A DNA stretch of 59,351 nt, taken from assembly GCA_045540055.1 (NCBI GenBank), contig JAZQGO010000024.1:1-59351 (forward strand), written 5' to 3'. This document shows, one piece after another, positions 7,500 to 15,959 of this stretch. This stretch comes from SIG565 sp045540055. GTDB lineage: Bacteria > Bacillota > Clostridia > Oscillospirales > Acutalibacteraceae. The translations under genes and the position numbers were made by a program. The notes beneath the pieces are model-generated. The model worked only from the letters and a program-made list of their open reading frames with translations, ran no database searches and was not told where the DNA came from. Numbering within the stretch: the stretch's first letter is position 1; each line of letters begins with the position of its first letter.

Positions 7500-8426
7500 T
7501 TATTCAAACAAAGGTGTTGAAAAATATCTTTCGGCAGTATCGGGTAATACAGTTACAACCGTTTTGCCTTTACCGAGTTTTCTGGCAAGCTTTATTGCCG
7601 CCGCAACATTGGTGCCGCTTGAAATACCACACATAATGCCCTCTTTTCTGGCAAGCTCCTTAGCGGTAAATATAGCTTCATCGTCCTTAATAATACAGAT
7701 GTCACTATAAATATTTTGGTTAAGTATCTTGGGTATTACACCGTCGCCGATACCCATCTGAATATGTGTGCCGATTGAGCCACCCGACAAAATCGCCGCA
7801 TGCTCAGGCTCAACCGCCCATATTTCAATATCGGGGTTAGCCTCCTTGAGCACCTCGCCGATACCCGTTATGGTACCGCCTGTACCTATACCCGAGCAGA
7901 AGCCGTGAATTTCGCCGTCAACCTGAGCGAGTATTTCTCTTGCGGTCTGGTTACGCTGAACTTCGGGATTAGCGGGGTTTTCAAACTGTTGAGGAACAAA
8001 CACCCTTTTGTCCTCTAATTGCATTTTAAGGGCTAATTCTACGCATTCTTCAATGCAATCGCCGATATTGCCCGCATCATGCACCAAAATCACCTCGGCG
8101 CCGTAGTGATTAACGATTTTTCTTCTTTCTTCACTTACCGAGTCAGGCATAATAATTTTTGTTTTAAGTCCCATAACTGCGCCGACTAAGGCAAGGCCGA
8201 TTCCTTGATTGCCGCTGGTTGGCTCGACAATTATGGTGTCATCCTTTATGATGCCCTGCTTCATAGCAGTTTTAATCATATTATATGCAGTTCTGGTTTT
8301 TATTGAGCCACCGACATTCAATCCCTCAAACTTAACGAGTATTTGCGCTGAGTCGGGCTCGGACATATTTGAAAGCCTTATAATAGGCGTATTGCCTAAG
8401 GCTTCAAGAATATTATTGCAAATCAT
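7500..8426 (-). CDS. cysK: Cysteine synthase family enzyme (PLP)
   Basis: O-acetylserine sulfhydrylase-type PLP enzyme making cysteine from O-acetylserine and sulfide. The 308 residues have the family fold order: N-terminal GNTPIIRLS, PLP lysine in GGSIKTRTA (usual form GGSxKDR), substrate loop PTSGNQGIG (usual PTSGNTG), PLP-phosphate loop GIGTGGTITGIG and C-terminal GISSGTN. The SGNQG and KTR variants are unusual against textbook CysK, though I recall similar sequences in Clostridia, so a related beta-replacement activity is possible. A perfect promoter lies upstream (8456-8484), with RBS GGAGGGG before the ATG. It is the first gene of an operon with the SDR-LicD fusion. Confidence 0.88.
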   Translation of the reverse strand: MICNNILEALGNTPIIRLSNMSEPDSAQILVKFEGLNVGGSIKTRTAYNMIKTAMKQGIIKDDTIIVEPTSGNQGIGLALVGAVMGLKTKIIMPDSVSEERRKIVNHYGAEVILVHDAGNIGDCIEECVELALKMQLEDKRVFVPQQFENPANPEVQRNQTAREILAQVDGEIHGFCSGIGTGGTITGIGEVLKEANPDIEIWAVEPEHAAILSGGSIGTHIQMGIGDGVIPKILNQNIYSDICIIKDDEAIFTAKELARKEGIMCGISSGTNVAAAIKLARKLGKGKTVVTVLPDTAERYFSTPLFE

Positions 8427-8455
8427 TGAGTCCCCTCCAAAAAATGCCTTGTAAT

Positions 8456-8484
8456 ATTATATGTCAAACACCCGATAATGTCAA
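8456..8484 (-). promoter_or_regulatory. Promoter of the cysK operon
   Basis: Minus-strand TTGACA (8479-8484), 17 bp, TATAAT (8456-8461). Perfect consensus. Confidence 0.88.
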
Positions 8485-8487
8485 TAA

Positions 8488-8523
8488 AAAAGCGGTTGAG
8501 TTATGAGTCACTCAACCGCTTTA
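8488..8523 (-). terminator. Terminator of the aromatic-acid operon
   Basis: Thirteen-base-pair stem AAAGCGGTTGAGT / ACTCAACCGCTTT with an A/T-rich flank on both sides. It is 3 bases after the ACT gene stop. Confidence 0.85.
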
Positions 8524-8525
8524 AA

Positions 8526-8951
8526 TTATTTAATATCGTCAGGACCTGCAATACCAATACCGTGCTGACGAAGCACCATTTCGGCACCATCCTCATCATC
8601 GGCTTTAAGCACCATAAGTGCCTTGCCCTCGGTCTTGGTAAGGAACGCATACATATATTCTACAAATATGCCTGCCTCTGATACATCCTTAAGCACCTCG
8701 GCAAGACCGCCTGCCCTATCATCAATATACACAGCCAAAACATCGGTGGTTTTGCTGATTATGCCGTTATCTTTAAGCACCGCCTTGGCCTTATCAACGT
8801 CGTCAACGATTACTCGCAGCACTCCGAAGTCGGTAGTATCTGCAATAGATAATGCTCGAATGTTGATTCCGTTATCGGCAAAGCTGCTAATAATGGCTTC
8901 AAGTCTGCCGTGCTTATTCTCAACAAATATAGAAAGCTGTTTTATAAACAT
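8526..8951 (-). CDS. Tandem ACT-domain protein
   Basis: Small (141 aa) cytoplasmic protein made of two ACT domains: residues 1-68 (KQLSIFVENKHGRLEAI, a typical ACT start) and 70-141 (VLAVYIDDRAGGLAEVL). ACT domains bind amino acids, so this is probably a sensor or regulator; no catalytic domain is attached. Last gene of the six-gene operon with PaaK and IorAB; such ACT proteins commonly accompany phenylacetate-CoA ligase genes in Clostridia and archaea. Inferred role: ligand-dependent control of the neighbouring ligase or oxidoreductase by an aromatic or branched-chain amino acid. Confidence 0.88.
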   Translation of the reverse strand: MFIKQLSIFVENKHGRLEAIISSFADNGINIRALSIADTTDFGVLRVIVDDVDKAKAVLKDNGIISKTTDVLAVYIDDRAGGLAEVLKDVSEAGIFVEYMYAFLTKTEGKALMVLKADDEDGAEMVLRQHGIGIAGPDDIK

Positions 8952-8967
8952 AACTAAACTCCTCTCA

Positions 8968-10272
8968 TTATTTCAGCTTGCGCTTATCGATAACGCGCTT
9001 TGCCTTACCTTCGCTACGCTGAATAGATTTCGGATTAACAAGCTTAACCTTAGGACCAATACCCAAAGTACTGCGCAAGTTTTCGGTAATCACCTTTTCT
9101 ATCTTCTCAATACCCTTGACACCGTCAGAGAACAGCTCTTCGCTCATTTCAACCTCTACCTCGAATACATCGGTATTATTGACACGGTCAACGATAATCT
9201 GATAGTTAGGTGTAATACCGCCGCCAACCTTAAGAAGCACCTCTTCAATCTGTGACGGGAATACATTAACGCCACGGATAATAAGCATATCGTCAGTTCT
9301 GCCCTGCGGCTTATTCATTCTCACGTGGGTTCTGCCGCACTTACACTTTTCGTAATTAAGCGAGCAAATATCCCTTGTGCGATAACGGATAAGCGGGAAG
9401 CCCTCTTTAGTGATGGTAGTGAACACAAGCTCACCCTGTGCGCCCTCGGGCAGCACCTCGCCTGTGTCGGGGTCGATAATTTCGGGGATAAAGTTATCCT
9501 CGCAGACGTGCATACCACACTGATATTCGCACTCGTACGAAACACCCGGTCCCATGATTTCCGAAAGACCGTAGATATCGTATGCCTTAAGACCTAATTT
9601 TTCTTCAATTTGGTGACGCATTTCCTCGGTCCAAGGCTCTGCACCGAATATACCAACCTTTAATTTGAGTTGGTCTTTAACGCCCATTTCCTCAATGGCT
9701 TCGCCAAGATACATAGCATACGACGGTGTGCAACAAAGCACAGTTGCACCAAAGTCTATCATAGTTTGAATTTGACGCTGTGTGTTGCCCGATGAGATGG
9801 GTATTGCAGTAGCACCTATTCTTACTGCACCGTCGTGCGCACCAAATCCGCCCGTAAAGAGTCCAAGACCATAGGCTACCTGAACAAAGGCATTTTCGTC
9901 GTTACCGGTAGCTATAAGCATACGTGCAAAGCAGTCAGCCCACATTTCGAGGTCGTTATCGGTATAGCCGACAACAATCTGCTTACCCGTAGTACCCGAT
10001 GATGCGTGCACACGGCGAATATCACTCATAGGCACTGCGAATAGTCCATAGGGGTAATAATCTCTTAGATCTTGTTTATATGAAAAGGGCAATTTTTTAA
10101 GGTCATCAACACTCTTTACGTCGTCGGGTTGAAGCCCTGCCTCATCCATACGCTTTTTAAAAAGCTCTACATTTTCATACATTCTTTTTACCTGCCAAGT
10201 AAGACGCTCGCCCTGTAATTTGCGAAGCTCCTCGCGCGGCATGGTTTCATAATTTTCCTGCCAGTACTTCAT
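8968..10272 (-). CDS. paaK: Phenylacetate-CoA ligase family protein
   Basis: AMP-forming aryl-acid:CoA ligase (aryl acid + ATP + CoA to aryl-CoA + AMP + PPi). The P-loop is ASSGTTGKQ around residue 90; YGLSEIMGPG and RTRDICSL are the adenylation motifs; the C-terminal lid is in IIRGVNVFPSQIEE. About 434 residues, normal for PaaK. Cysteines in CEYQC and CKCGRTH fit the metal-binding segment seen in many anaerobic PaaK proteins. A GTG three codons upstream lies in the ribosome site AGAGGTGA, so the ATG at 10272 is chosen. In this operon it may work either way round, activating arylacetates or making ATP from the aryl-CoA formed by IorAB (inference). Confidence 0.92.
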   Translation of the reverse strand: MKYWQENYETMPREELRKLQGERLTWQVKRMYENVELFKKRMDEAGLQPDDVKSVDDLKKLPFSYKQDLRDYYPYGLFAVPMSDIRRVHASSGTTGKQIVVGYTDNDLEMWADCFARMLIATGNDENAFVQVAYGLGLFTGGFGAHDGAVRIGATAIPISSGNTQRQIQTMIDFGATVLCCTPSYAMYLGEAIEEMGVKDQLKLKVGIFGAEPWTEEMRHQIEEKLGLKAYDIYGLSEIMGPGVSYECEYQCGMHVCEDNFIPEIIDPDTGEVLPEGAQGELVFTTITKEGFPLIRYRTRDICSLNYEKCKCGRTHVRMNKPQGRTDDMLIIRGVNVFPSQIEEVLLKVGGGITPNYQIIVDRVNNTDVFEVEVEMSEELFSDGVKGIEKIEKVITENLRSTLGIGPKVKLVNPKSIQRSEGKAKRVIDKRKLK

Positions 10273-10283
10273 GCCTTTCACCT

Positions 10284-10850
10284 CTAAGAATTATAGCCTA
10301 AATCAAACGCTTTTAGATTTACTTCTAAAAACTTTTGGGGAACGGTGGTTTTAATGGTTTCTATCCATTTTTCGTACTCGATATCACTGTTTTTAGCCAT
10401 AAGACCGATTAACACAACGTTAACCGCCTTGGTATTGCCTGCCTCACGTGCCAATTTTAGAGCATCAACAAATATCGCATCGGCGCATTCCCCGATTTTT
10501 TCCTCTATCTCGGTGGGATACTGCGCAGCACCCGTAATTACGGGCATTGGGTCGATTTGCTGATTGTTTACTATAATCTTACCGCCCTTTTTAAGAAAAG
10601 GTAGCGCGCGGTAGGCTTCAAGCATTTCGAAAGCCAAGATAATATCGGCCTCACCCTTGTCAATTATAGGTGAATAAACCTTATCGCCGTATTTTACATA
10701 GGTTACAACACTGCCACCACGCTGTGACATACCGTGTACCTCTGAAACCTTAACATCATAGCCCTCGCCAATAACGGTATTACCTAAAATTCGGCTGGCA
10801 AGCAGGGTACCCTGACCGCCTACACCGACAATCATAATATTCTTTACCAT
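10284..10850 (-). CDS. iorB: Indolepyruvate:ferredoxin oxidoreductase, beta subunit
   Basis: Gamma-domain (pyruvate ferredoxin oxidoreductase-type) subunit of the aryl-pyruvate:ferredoxin oxidoreductase. Starts MVKNIMIVGVGGQG, the characteristic first strand and glycine loop, then SEVHGMSQRGGSV. 188 residues, the usual length. The start overlaps the iorA stop region by translational coupling (ATAATG). Together with IorA it oxidatively decarboxylates indolepyruvate, phenylpyruvate and similar 2-oxo acids to the acyl-CoA, reducing ferredoxin. Confidence 0.95.
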   Translation of the reverse strand: MVKNIMIVGVGGQGTLLASRILGNTVIGEGYDVKVSEVHGMSQRGGSVVTYVKYGDKVYSPIIDKGEADIILAFEMLEAYRALPFLKKGGKIIVNNQQIDPMPVITGAAQYPTEIEEKIGECADAIFVDALKLAREAGNTKAVNVVLIGLMAKNSDIEYEKWIETIKTTVPQKFLEVNLKAFDLGYNS

Positions 10851-10851
10851 A

Positions 10852-12591
10852 TTATGCCTCCTCCTTTTCTATTGCACTAAAGGGGCAAACGTTTACACAA
10901 AGACCGCATCCGTTACATTGTGTGGGGTCAATAACTACCTTGTCATCCTTAACAGTAATTGCAGGACAACCAAGCTTCATACACATTTTGCAGTTTCTGC
11001 AATTATTGTTTATTTTGCATCTGCCTGTATACTTAACGGTTTTAAGGAGTGCACAGGGACGCTGAGCGATAATAACCGAAGGCTCTTCCCTATTTACCTC
11101 TTCTTTAACAACCTTTTCAAATGCCTTAATATCAAACGGGTCGCAAACTACGACGTTATCAATGCCGATAGATTTGCAAAGCGCAATAAGGTTAACCTGC
11201 TTGGTCTCCTCACCGCGAATGGTGTAACCCGTTGTGGGATTTTGCTGATGGCCCGTCATACCTGTGATTGAGTTATCAAGAATAATAACGGTGTTGTTGC
11301 CTTTATTATATACGATATCTACAAGACCTGTTATGCCGGAATGCATAAAGGTTGAGTCACCGATTACCGATACTAGTCTTTTATTAAACTCGGCACCTCT
11401 TGCCTTAGCCATACCGTGAGCAGCACTAACCGACGCGCCCATACAAATAGTAGTATCAACCGATTGAAGCGGTGCAACCGCACCCAAGGTATAGCAACCG
11501 ATATCGCCCGAAACAACAAGACCGAGTTTTTTAAGTACGTAGAAGGTGCCACGATGTGGACAGCCTGCGCACATAACGGGCGGACGCATAGGAATAGTCT
11601 CGGTAAGTGCGTTAAATTCCGGCGCATCCTCACCGAAAACTGCCTTTTTAATCATTGAAGGTGTATACTCACCAAGCAGTGTAAATTCATCCTTACCCTT
11701 AATATTGTTTATACCAAGAGCACGGCAGTGGTTTTCAATAACGGGGTCTAATTCCTCAACAACATAAACTGTTTCGTAATTTTTAGCAAACTCGATTATT
11801 TTATTTACGGGTAACGGATATACCATACCGAGCTTTAGATAGTCAACGCTACTGCCAAGCGCCTCTTTAGCGTACATATACGCAATACCTGCACTGATTA
11901 CACCTGTTTTACAGCCGTTGTTCTCTACTGTATTGAGCTCGGTAGTTTCGGCAAATTCGGTAAGGGCGGCAATGCGATTTTCAACGTCAACGTGACGCTT
12001 AACAGCATTGGCAGGCATCATAACATATTTTGCAGGATTTTTCTCGTAATCTTTAAGCTCTACTTCTTTTCTATCCTGCAATTCAACAAGACTTTGAGAG
12101 TGTGAAACGCGTGTTGAGAGTCGCAGGAAAACGGGTGTGTCGAACTGCTCTGAAAGTTCGAATGCCGCCTTGGTAAACTCCTTACATTCGCTCGAATCGG
12201 CAGGCTCTAACATCATAATTTTAGATGCCTTTGCATAGTGGCGAGAATCCTGCTCGTTCTGTGAAGAGTGCATACCGGGGTCATCGGCAACACAGAAAAC
12301 AAGTCCGCCGTTAACACCTGTGTAGCTAACCGTAAAAACAGGGTCGGCCATAACGTTAAGACCAACGTGCTTCATACAGCTCATTGCTCTGGCACCCGCA
12401 ATAGATGCACCAATAGCAACCTCTGCCGCCACCTTTTCGTTGGGTGACCACTCGGCATAAACTTCATCAAATTTTACTATTTCTTCGGTAATTTCGGTGC
12501 TCGGTGTGCCGGGGTATGATGCAACAACGTTTACGCCTGCCTCATAAGCACCGCGCGCTACCGCAGCATTACCTAACAATAATTTTTTCAT
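10852..12591 (-). CDS. iorA: Indolepyruvate:ferredoxin oxidoreductase, alpha subunit
   Basis: Large subunit, 579 residues. The N-terminal pyrimidine-binding domain begins LLLGNAAVARGAYEAGV; the central thiamine-diphosphate domain contains CAGCPHRGT and the GDIGCYTLG and GDSTFMHSGITGL motifs; the C-terminal two-[4Fe-4S] ferredoxin domain has CRNCKMCMKLGCP and CNGCGLCVNVCP. All cofactor motifs are intact. Acts in the cytoplasm in fermentation of aromatic amino acids after transamination. Encoded between the acyl-CoA ligase and iorB in the operon. Confidence 0.96.
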   Translation of the reverse strand: MKKLLLGNAAVARGAYEAGVNVVASYPGTPSTEITEEIVKFDEVYAEWSPNEKVAAEVAIGASIAGARAMSCMKHVGLNVMADPVFTVSYTGVNGGLVFCVADDPGMHSSQNEQDSRHYAKASKIMMLEPADSSECKEFTKAAFELSEQFDTPVFLRLSTRVSHSQSLVELQDRKEVELKDYEKNPAKYVMMPANAVKRHVDVENRIAALTEFAETTELNTVENNGCKTGVISAGIAYMYAKEALGSSVDYLKLGMVYPLPVNKIIEFAKNYETVYVVEELDPVIENHCRALGINNIKGKDEFTLLGEYTPSMIKKAVFGEDAPEFNALTETIPMRPPVMCAGCPHRGTFYVLKKLGLVVSGDIGCYTLGAVAPLQSVDTTICMGASVSAAHGMAKARGAEFNKRLVSVIGDSTFMHSGITGLVDIVYNKGNNTVIILDNSITGMTGHQQNPTTGYTIRGEETKQVNLIALCKSIGIDNVVVCDPFDIKAFEKVVKEEVNREEPSVIIAQRPCALLKTVKYTGRCKINNNCRNCKMCMKLGCPAITVKDDKVVIDPTQCNGCGLCVNVCPFSAIEKEEA

Positions 12592-12606
12592 ATTATGTAT
12601 CCTTCC

Positions 12607-14244
12607 CTATTTTATTTCGTTTTGCTGAGCCACAACACTCTCACCGCAATAAATACTGCGTAGTTTTGGCTTTTCGATTTTGCCTGTCGGATTTCTCGGT
12701 ACGTCGGCAAAGATAATCTTGCGCGGACGCTTATATCTCGGCAAATCAAAACAGAATTCTTCAATTTCTTCTTCTGTAATTGACATACCGTCCTTTGCCT
12801 GAATAATCGCAGTTGCAATTTCACCGAGGCGGCTGTCAGGAAGACCGATAACAGCGACATCGCTTATCTTATCGTGCTTACGTAAAAAGTCCTCTATCTG
12901 TACGGGATACAGGTTTTCGCCGCCCGAAATGATTACGTCTTTCTTGCGGTCAACAAGATAAATAAAGCCGTCCTCATCCTCCTGCGCCATATCGCCCGTA
13001 TAGAGCCAACCGTCATGCAGTACTTCATCCGTAGCCTTTTCGTCCTTATAGTATGCCGTCATAACGCCGGGGCCCTTAACGGCTAACTCACCTACCTCAC
13101 CGCGTGCGACGGTATTGCCGTTTTCGTCGATTATCTTGGTTTCCCAGCCGAAGCCCGCTTTACCTATAGCGCCGACCTTATGCTCGTTCTCAATACCTAA
13201 ATGTACGCAACCCGGTCCAATAGATTCAGACAGACCGTAGTTGGTATCGTATGAGTGACACGGGAAGTACTGCTTCCAGCGCTTGATAAGGCTTGGCGGC
13301 ACAGGCTGTGCGCCGATGTGCATAAGTCGCCATTGTGATAGCTCATAGTCTTGGAGTTTAATATCGCCGCGTTCAATGGCGTCGAGTATATCCTGCGCCC
13401 ACGGTACGAGCAACCAAACAATACTGCACTTCTCTTCTGATACCGCCTTTAATATCCATTCAGGGTTAATTCCCTTAAGGATTACGGCACGCCCACCTAC
13501 CAGAAACGAGCCAAACCAATGCATCTTAGCGCCCGTATGGTAAAGCGGCGGTATGCAAAGGAAGACGTCGTCTTTTGTCTGTTTGTGGTGATTCTGCTCG
13601 GTAAGGCAGGAGTGCATAAGACTCTGATGCTTATGTATAATGGCCTTGGGAAAACCCGTAGTTCCCGATGAAAAATAGACCGCCGCTAAATCTTCATCAG
13701 TAAGCTTAATTTGAGGAGATTTAGATGAGCAAAATGACACAAGACTGTCATAGCTTTCAGCAAAGGTCGGACAATCTTCACCTTGATAAAGCCACATTTT
13801 AACCCTTTTTACCCGTGAGCAGATTTCTTCAACGCGACCCGTAAACTCGGGACCGAAGACGATAACATCAACATCGGCAAGCTCAAGGCAATACTTAATC
13901 TCAGACGCAGAATAGCGGTAGTTAAGCGGCACCGCCATAGCGCCCGTCTTTAAAATGCCGAAATATATAGGCAACCACTCAATGCAGTTCATCAGAAGCA
14001 CCGCAACCTTATCTCCCTTTTTAATGCCGCGTGTTAAAAGCAGGTTGGCAAAGCGGTTGGCGCGTTTGTTAAATTCGCTCCAAGTGATTTCCTTTCTGTA
14101 TGCTTCATTGGGGTTTGCCTCAATAAGTGAATACTCACGCCATGTCATTCTTGAACGGTTTTCAAGCTGAGGATTTATCTCAACAAGGCTGACATCATTG
14201 GGGTAAAAATCGGCATTTTTCTGTAAAATTTCGGTAATAGGCAT
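12607..14244 (-). CDS. AMP-dependent acyl-CoA synthetase
   Basis: Class I adenylate-forming enzyme of 545 residues, closest in look to the long-chain or aryl-acid CoA ligases. Core motifs: P-loop YFSSGTTGFPKA, NYGLSESIGPG, DGWLYTGDMA, DRKKDVIISGGENLYP and the C-terminal catalytic lysine in NPTGKIEK. The N-terminal part has a short insertion (residues about 25-50, NPQLENRSRMTWREYS) before the conserved TWSEFNKRANRFAN. Substrate cannot be read from sequence; its place between symporter and IorA suggests activation of an imported or excreted aromatic or branched acid. No sign of truncation. Confidence 0.9.
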   Translation of the reverse strand: MPITEILQKNADFYPNDVSLVEINPQLENRSRMTWREYSLIEANPNEAYRKEITWSEFNKRANRFANLLLTRGIKKGDKVAVLLMNCIEWLPIYFGILKTGAMAVPLNYRYSASEIKYCLELADVDVIVFGPEFTGRVEEICSRVKRVKMWLYQGEDCPTFAESYDSLVSFCSSKSPQIKLTDEDLAAVYFSSGTTGFPKAIIHKHQSLMHSCLTEQNHHKQTKDDVFLCIPPLYHTGAKMHWFGSFLVGGRAVILKGINPEWILKAVSEEKCSIVWLLVPWAQDILDAIERGDIKLQDYELSQWRLMHIGAQPVPPSLIKRWKQYFPCHSYDTNYGLSESIGPGCVHLGIENEHKVGAIGKAGFGWETKIIDENGNTVARGEVGELAVKGPGVMTAYYKDEKATDEVLHDGWLYTGDMAQEDEDGFIYLVDRKKDVIISGGENLYPVQIEDFLRKHDKISDVAVIGLPDSRLGEIATAIIQAKDGMSITEEEIEEFCFDLPRYKRPRKIIFADVPRNPTGKIEKPKLRSIYCGESVVAQQNEIK

Positions 14245-14275
14245 TTTAAAATTACGTCCTTTACAATGTCGTTAA

Positions 14276-14300
14276 GGCTGATGGGATTTACCCACCAGCC
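14276..14300 (-). terminator. Possible partial terminator after the symporter gene
   Basis: Hairpin GGCTGATGGG / CCCACCAGCC with one mismatch. The minus strand lacks a good T run, so at most it tunes read-through into the ligase gene. Confidence 0.3.
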
Positions 14301-14305
14301 TGTTT

Positions 14306-15847
14306 TTATTCTCCGAGAGACTCCTTGGTCTCAACAATTACTTCCTTATGATAACACGAAAACATATTATCTGTCAATTCTTTGTCGGGTTTTGGCGACA
14401 ACAAACTGACGACGGGAACAATTACAAATCCGCCAAGCATTGCAATAACACCGCAGTTAATCGGCGACTGCAGAATTACGGGGAAGGATGAACGGAATAG
14501 CATATTTAAAATCATAATACCTGCACCGAATATAAAGCTTGCCCAAACCGATGCTTTTGTGGCTCTCTTCCAATAAAGTCCGAACAGGAAGGGTGCGAGG
14601 AAAGCGCCTGCAAGTGCGCCCCAGGATATACCCATCATATCGGCTATGTAACCGAGCTTATCCTTATTGAGTGCGATAAATGCCGATATAACAATAAACA
14701 CAACAATTAAAACACGCATAATAAATACCTGTTTTTTATCGTCCATCTTCTTAACGATATGGCCTTTAATAAGGTCAAGAGTTAAGGTTGAGCTTGAAGC
14801 CAGCACAAGTGAAGACAACGTCGACATTGAGGCCGAAAGCACAAGCACAATAACTACACCAATAAGTGCATCTGGCAGCTTTTCAAGCATTGTGGGTATT
14901 ATTGCATCAAAGCCTACCGCATCAATACCGCCGATGGCATCAATCTGTGAGGAGAAAAGTCTACCAAAGCCACCAAGAAAGTAGCAACCGCCCGCTACGA
15001 TGATAGCAAATACGGTTGAAATAATGGTACCCTTGTTAATATCCTTCTCACTCTTGATAGCGTAGAACTTCTGCACCATCTGCGGAAGTCCCCAGGTGCC
15101 GAGTGATGTCAGAATTACAACAAATAACAGACCCAACGGGTCGGGACCGAAGAAGGAGTTGAAGGCACCGGGTGCGGCACCCTCAACCTCAACATTGGCA
15201 AGACCGTTCAGCGCCTTGATAAATCCGTCCTGACCTGAAAGCACAGCGGAAATTACGGCAATAATGCCGACAATCATAATAATACCCTGAATAAAGTCGT
15301 TAATTGCGGTTGCCATATATCCGCCTGCGATTACATAAACGCCCGTAAGCACAGCCATAACTATTACGCAAACCGAATAATCGATTCCCGGGAAGGCCAT
15401 CGAGAACAGACGTGAAAGGCCGTTATAAAGTGAAGCGGTGTATGGAATAAGGAATATGAACACAATAATTGATGCCGCAATTTTAAGCGCAGAGCTTGAA
15501 TATCTTTTGCCAAAAAACTCCGGCATAGTAGCACTCTCAAGATGCTGTGACATAAGTCGGGTTCTTCGGCCCAAAACTATCCACGCAAGCAAGGAGCCAA
15601 GCACAGCGTTACCGATACCTATCCAGGTTGATGCGATACCGAACTTCCAGCCGAACTGACCTGCATAACCTACAAAGATTACGGCAGAAAAGTATGATGT
15701 GCCGTAAGCAAAGGCCGTAAGCCATGGACCGACGCTTCTGCCACCCAAAACAAAGCCGTTAACGTCGGTTGAGTTTTTGCGGCAATAGAGTCCCACTGCG
15801 AGCATTATTGCAAAAAATATAACCAACATTGAAACCTTTAAAATCAT
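14306..15847 (-). CDS. Sodium:solute symporter (SSS family)
   Basis: Integral membrane transporter, 513 residues with about 13 hydrophobic segments. The family region GTSYFSAVIFVGYAG in the first third and the VYVIAGGYMATAINDF segment are typical of the PutP/PanF-like sodium:solute symporter family; the conserved second Na+ site region is near SASMSTLSSLVLASSS. Substrate unknown; as first gene of the operon with IorAB and two CoA ligases it plausibly imports an aromatic or branched organic acid or amino acid. It carries the operon promoter (15879-15906). Confidence 0.9.
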   Translation of the reverse strand: MILKVSMLVIFFAIMLAVGLYCRKNSTDVNGFVLGGRSVGPWLTAFAYGTSYFSAVIFVGYAGQFGWKFGIASTWIGIGNAVLGSLLAWIVLGRRTRLMSQHLESATMPEFFGKRYSSSALKIAASIIVFIFLIPYTASLYNGLSRLFSMAFPGIDYSVCVIVMAVLTGVYVIAGGYMATAINDFIQGIIMIVGIIAVISAVLSGQDGFIKALNGLANVEVEGAAPGAFNSFFGPDPLGLLFVVILTSLGTWGLPQMVQKFYAIKSEKDINKGTIISTVFAIIVAGGCYFLGGFGRLFSSQIDAIGGIDAVGFDAIIPTMLEKLPDALIGVVIVLVLSASMSTLSSLVLASSSTLTLDLIKGHIVKKMDDKKQVFIMRVLIVVFIVISAFIALNKDKLGYIADMMGISWGALAGAFLAPFLFGLYWKRATKASVWASFIFGAGIMILNMLFRSSFPVILQSPINCGVIAMLGGFVIVPVVSLLSPKPDKELTDNMFSCYHKEVIVETKESLGE

Positions 15848-15878
15848 ATAAATCGCCTCTTTTTAAAATCCTTTAACA

Positions 15879-15906
15879 TTTTAACGCGTTAAAGCCTAAA
15901 AGTCAA
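15879..15906 (-). promoter_or_regulatory. Promoter of the symporter-iorAB-paaK operon
   Basis: Minus-strand TTGACT (15901-15906), 16 bp, TAAAAT (15879-15884), reading into the six-gene operon. A perfect palindrome sits in the spacer. Confidence 0.75.
15881..15894. promoter_or_regulatory. Palindromic candidate operator TTTAACGCGTTAAA
   Basis: Perfect 14-bp palindrome between the -35 and -10 boxes of the symporter operon. The AACGCGTT core resembles sites of LacI-family repressors. Position in the spacer would block RNA polymerase. Regulator not identified in the window. Confidence 0.5.
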
Positions 15907-15928
15907 TGGTTTTTAAAAAAATTTTTCA

Positions 15929-15959
15929 AAAAAAGAAAAAGGGCGATCATCAGTCGCCC
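15929..15959 (-). terminator. Terminator of malQ
   Basis: GGGCGA / TCGCCC stem followed by a long T-rich run on the minus strand. The malQ stop codon TGA lies inside the hairpin. Confidence 0.8.

Noticed and set aside
8623..9255. A 210-codon open frame antisense to the ACT and paaK genes
   Set aside because: Both minus-strand genes are intact and the frame crosses their boundary; a shadow of codon bias.
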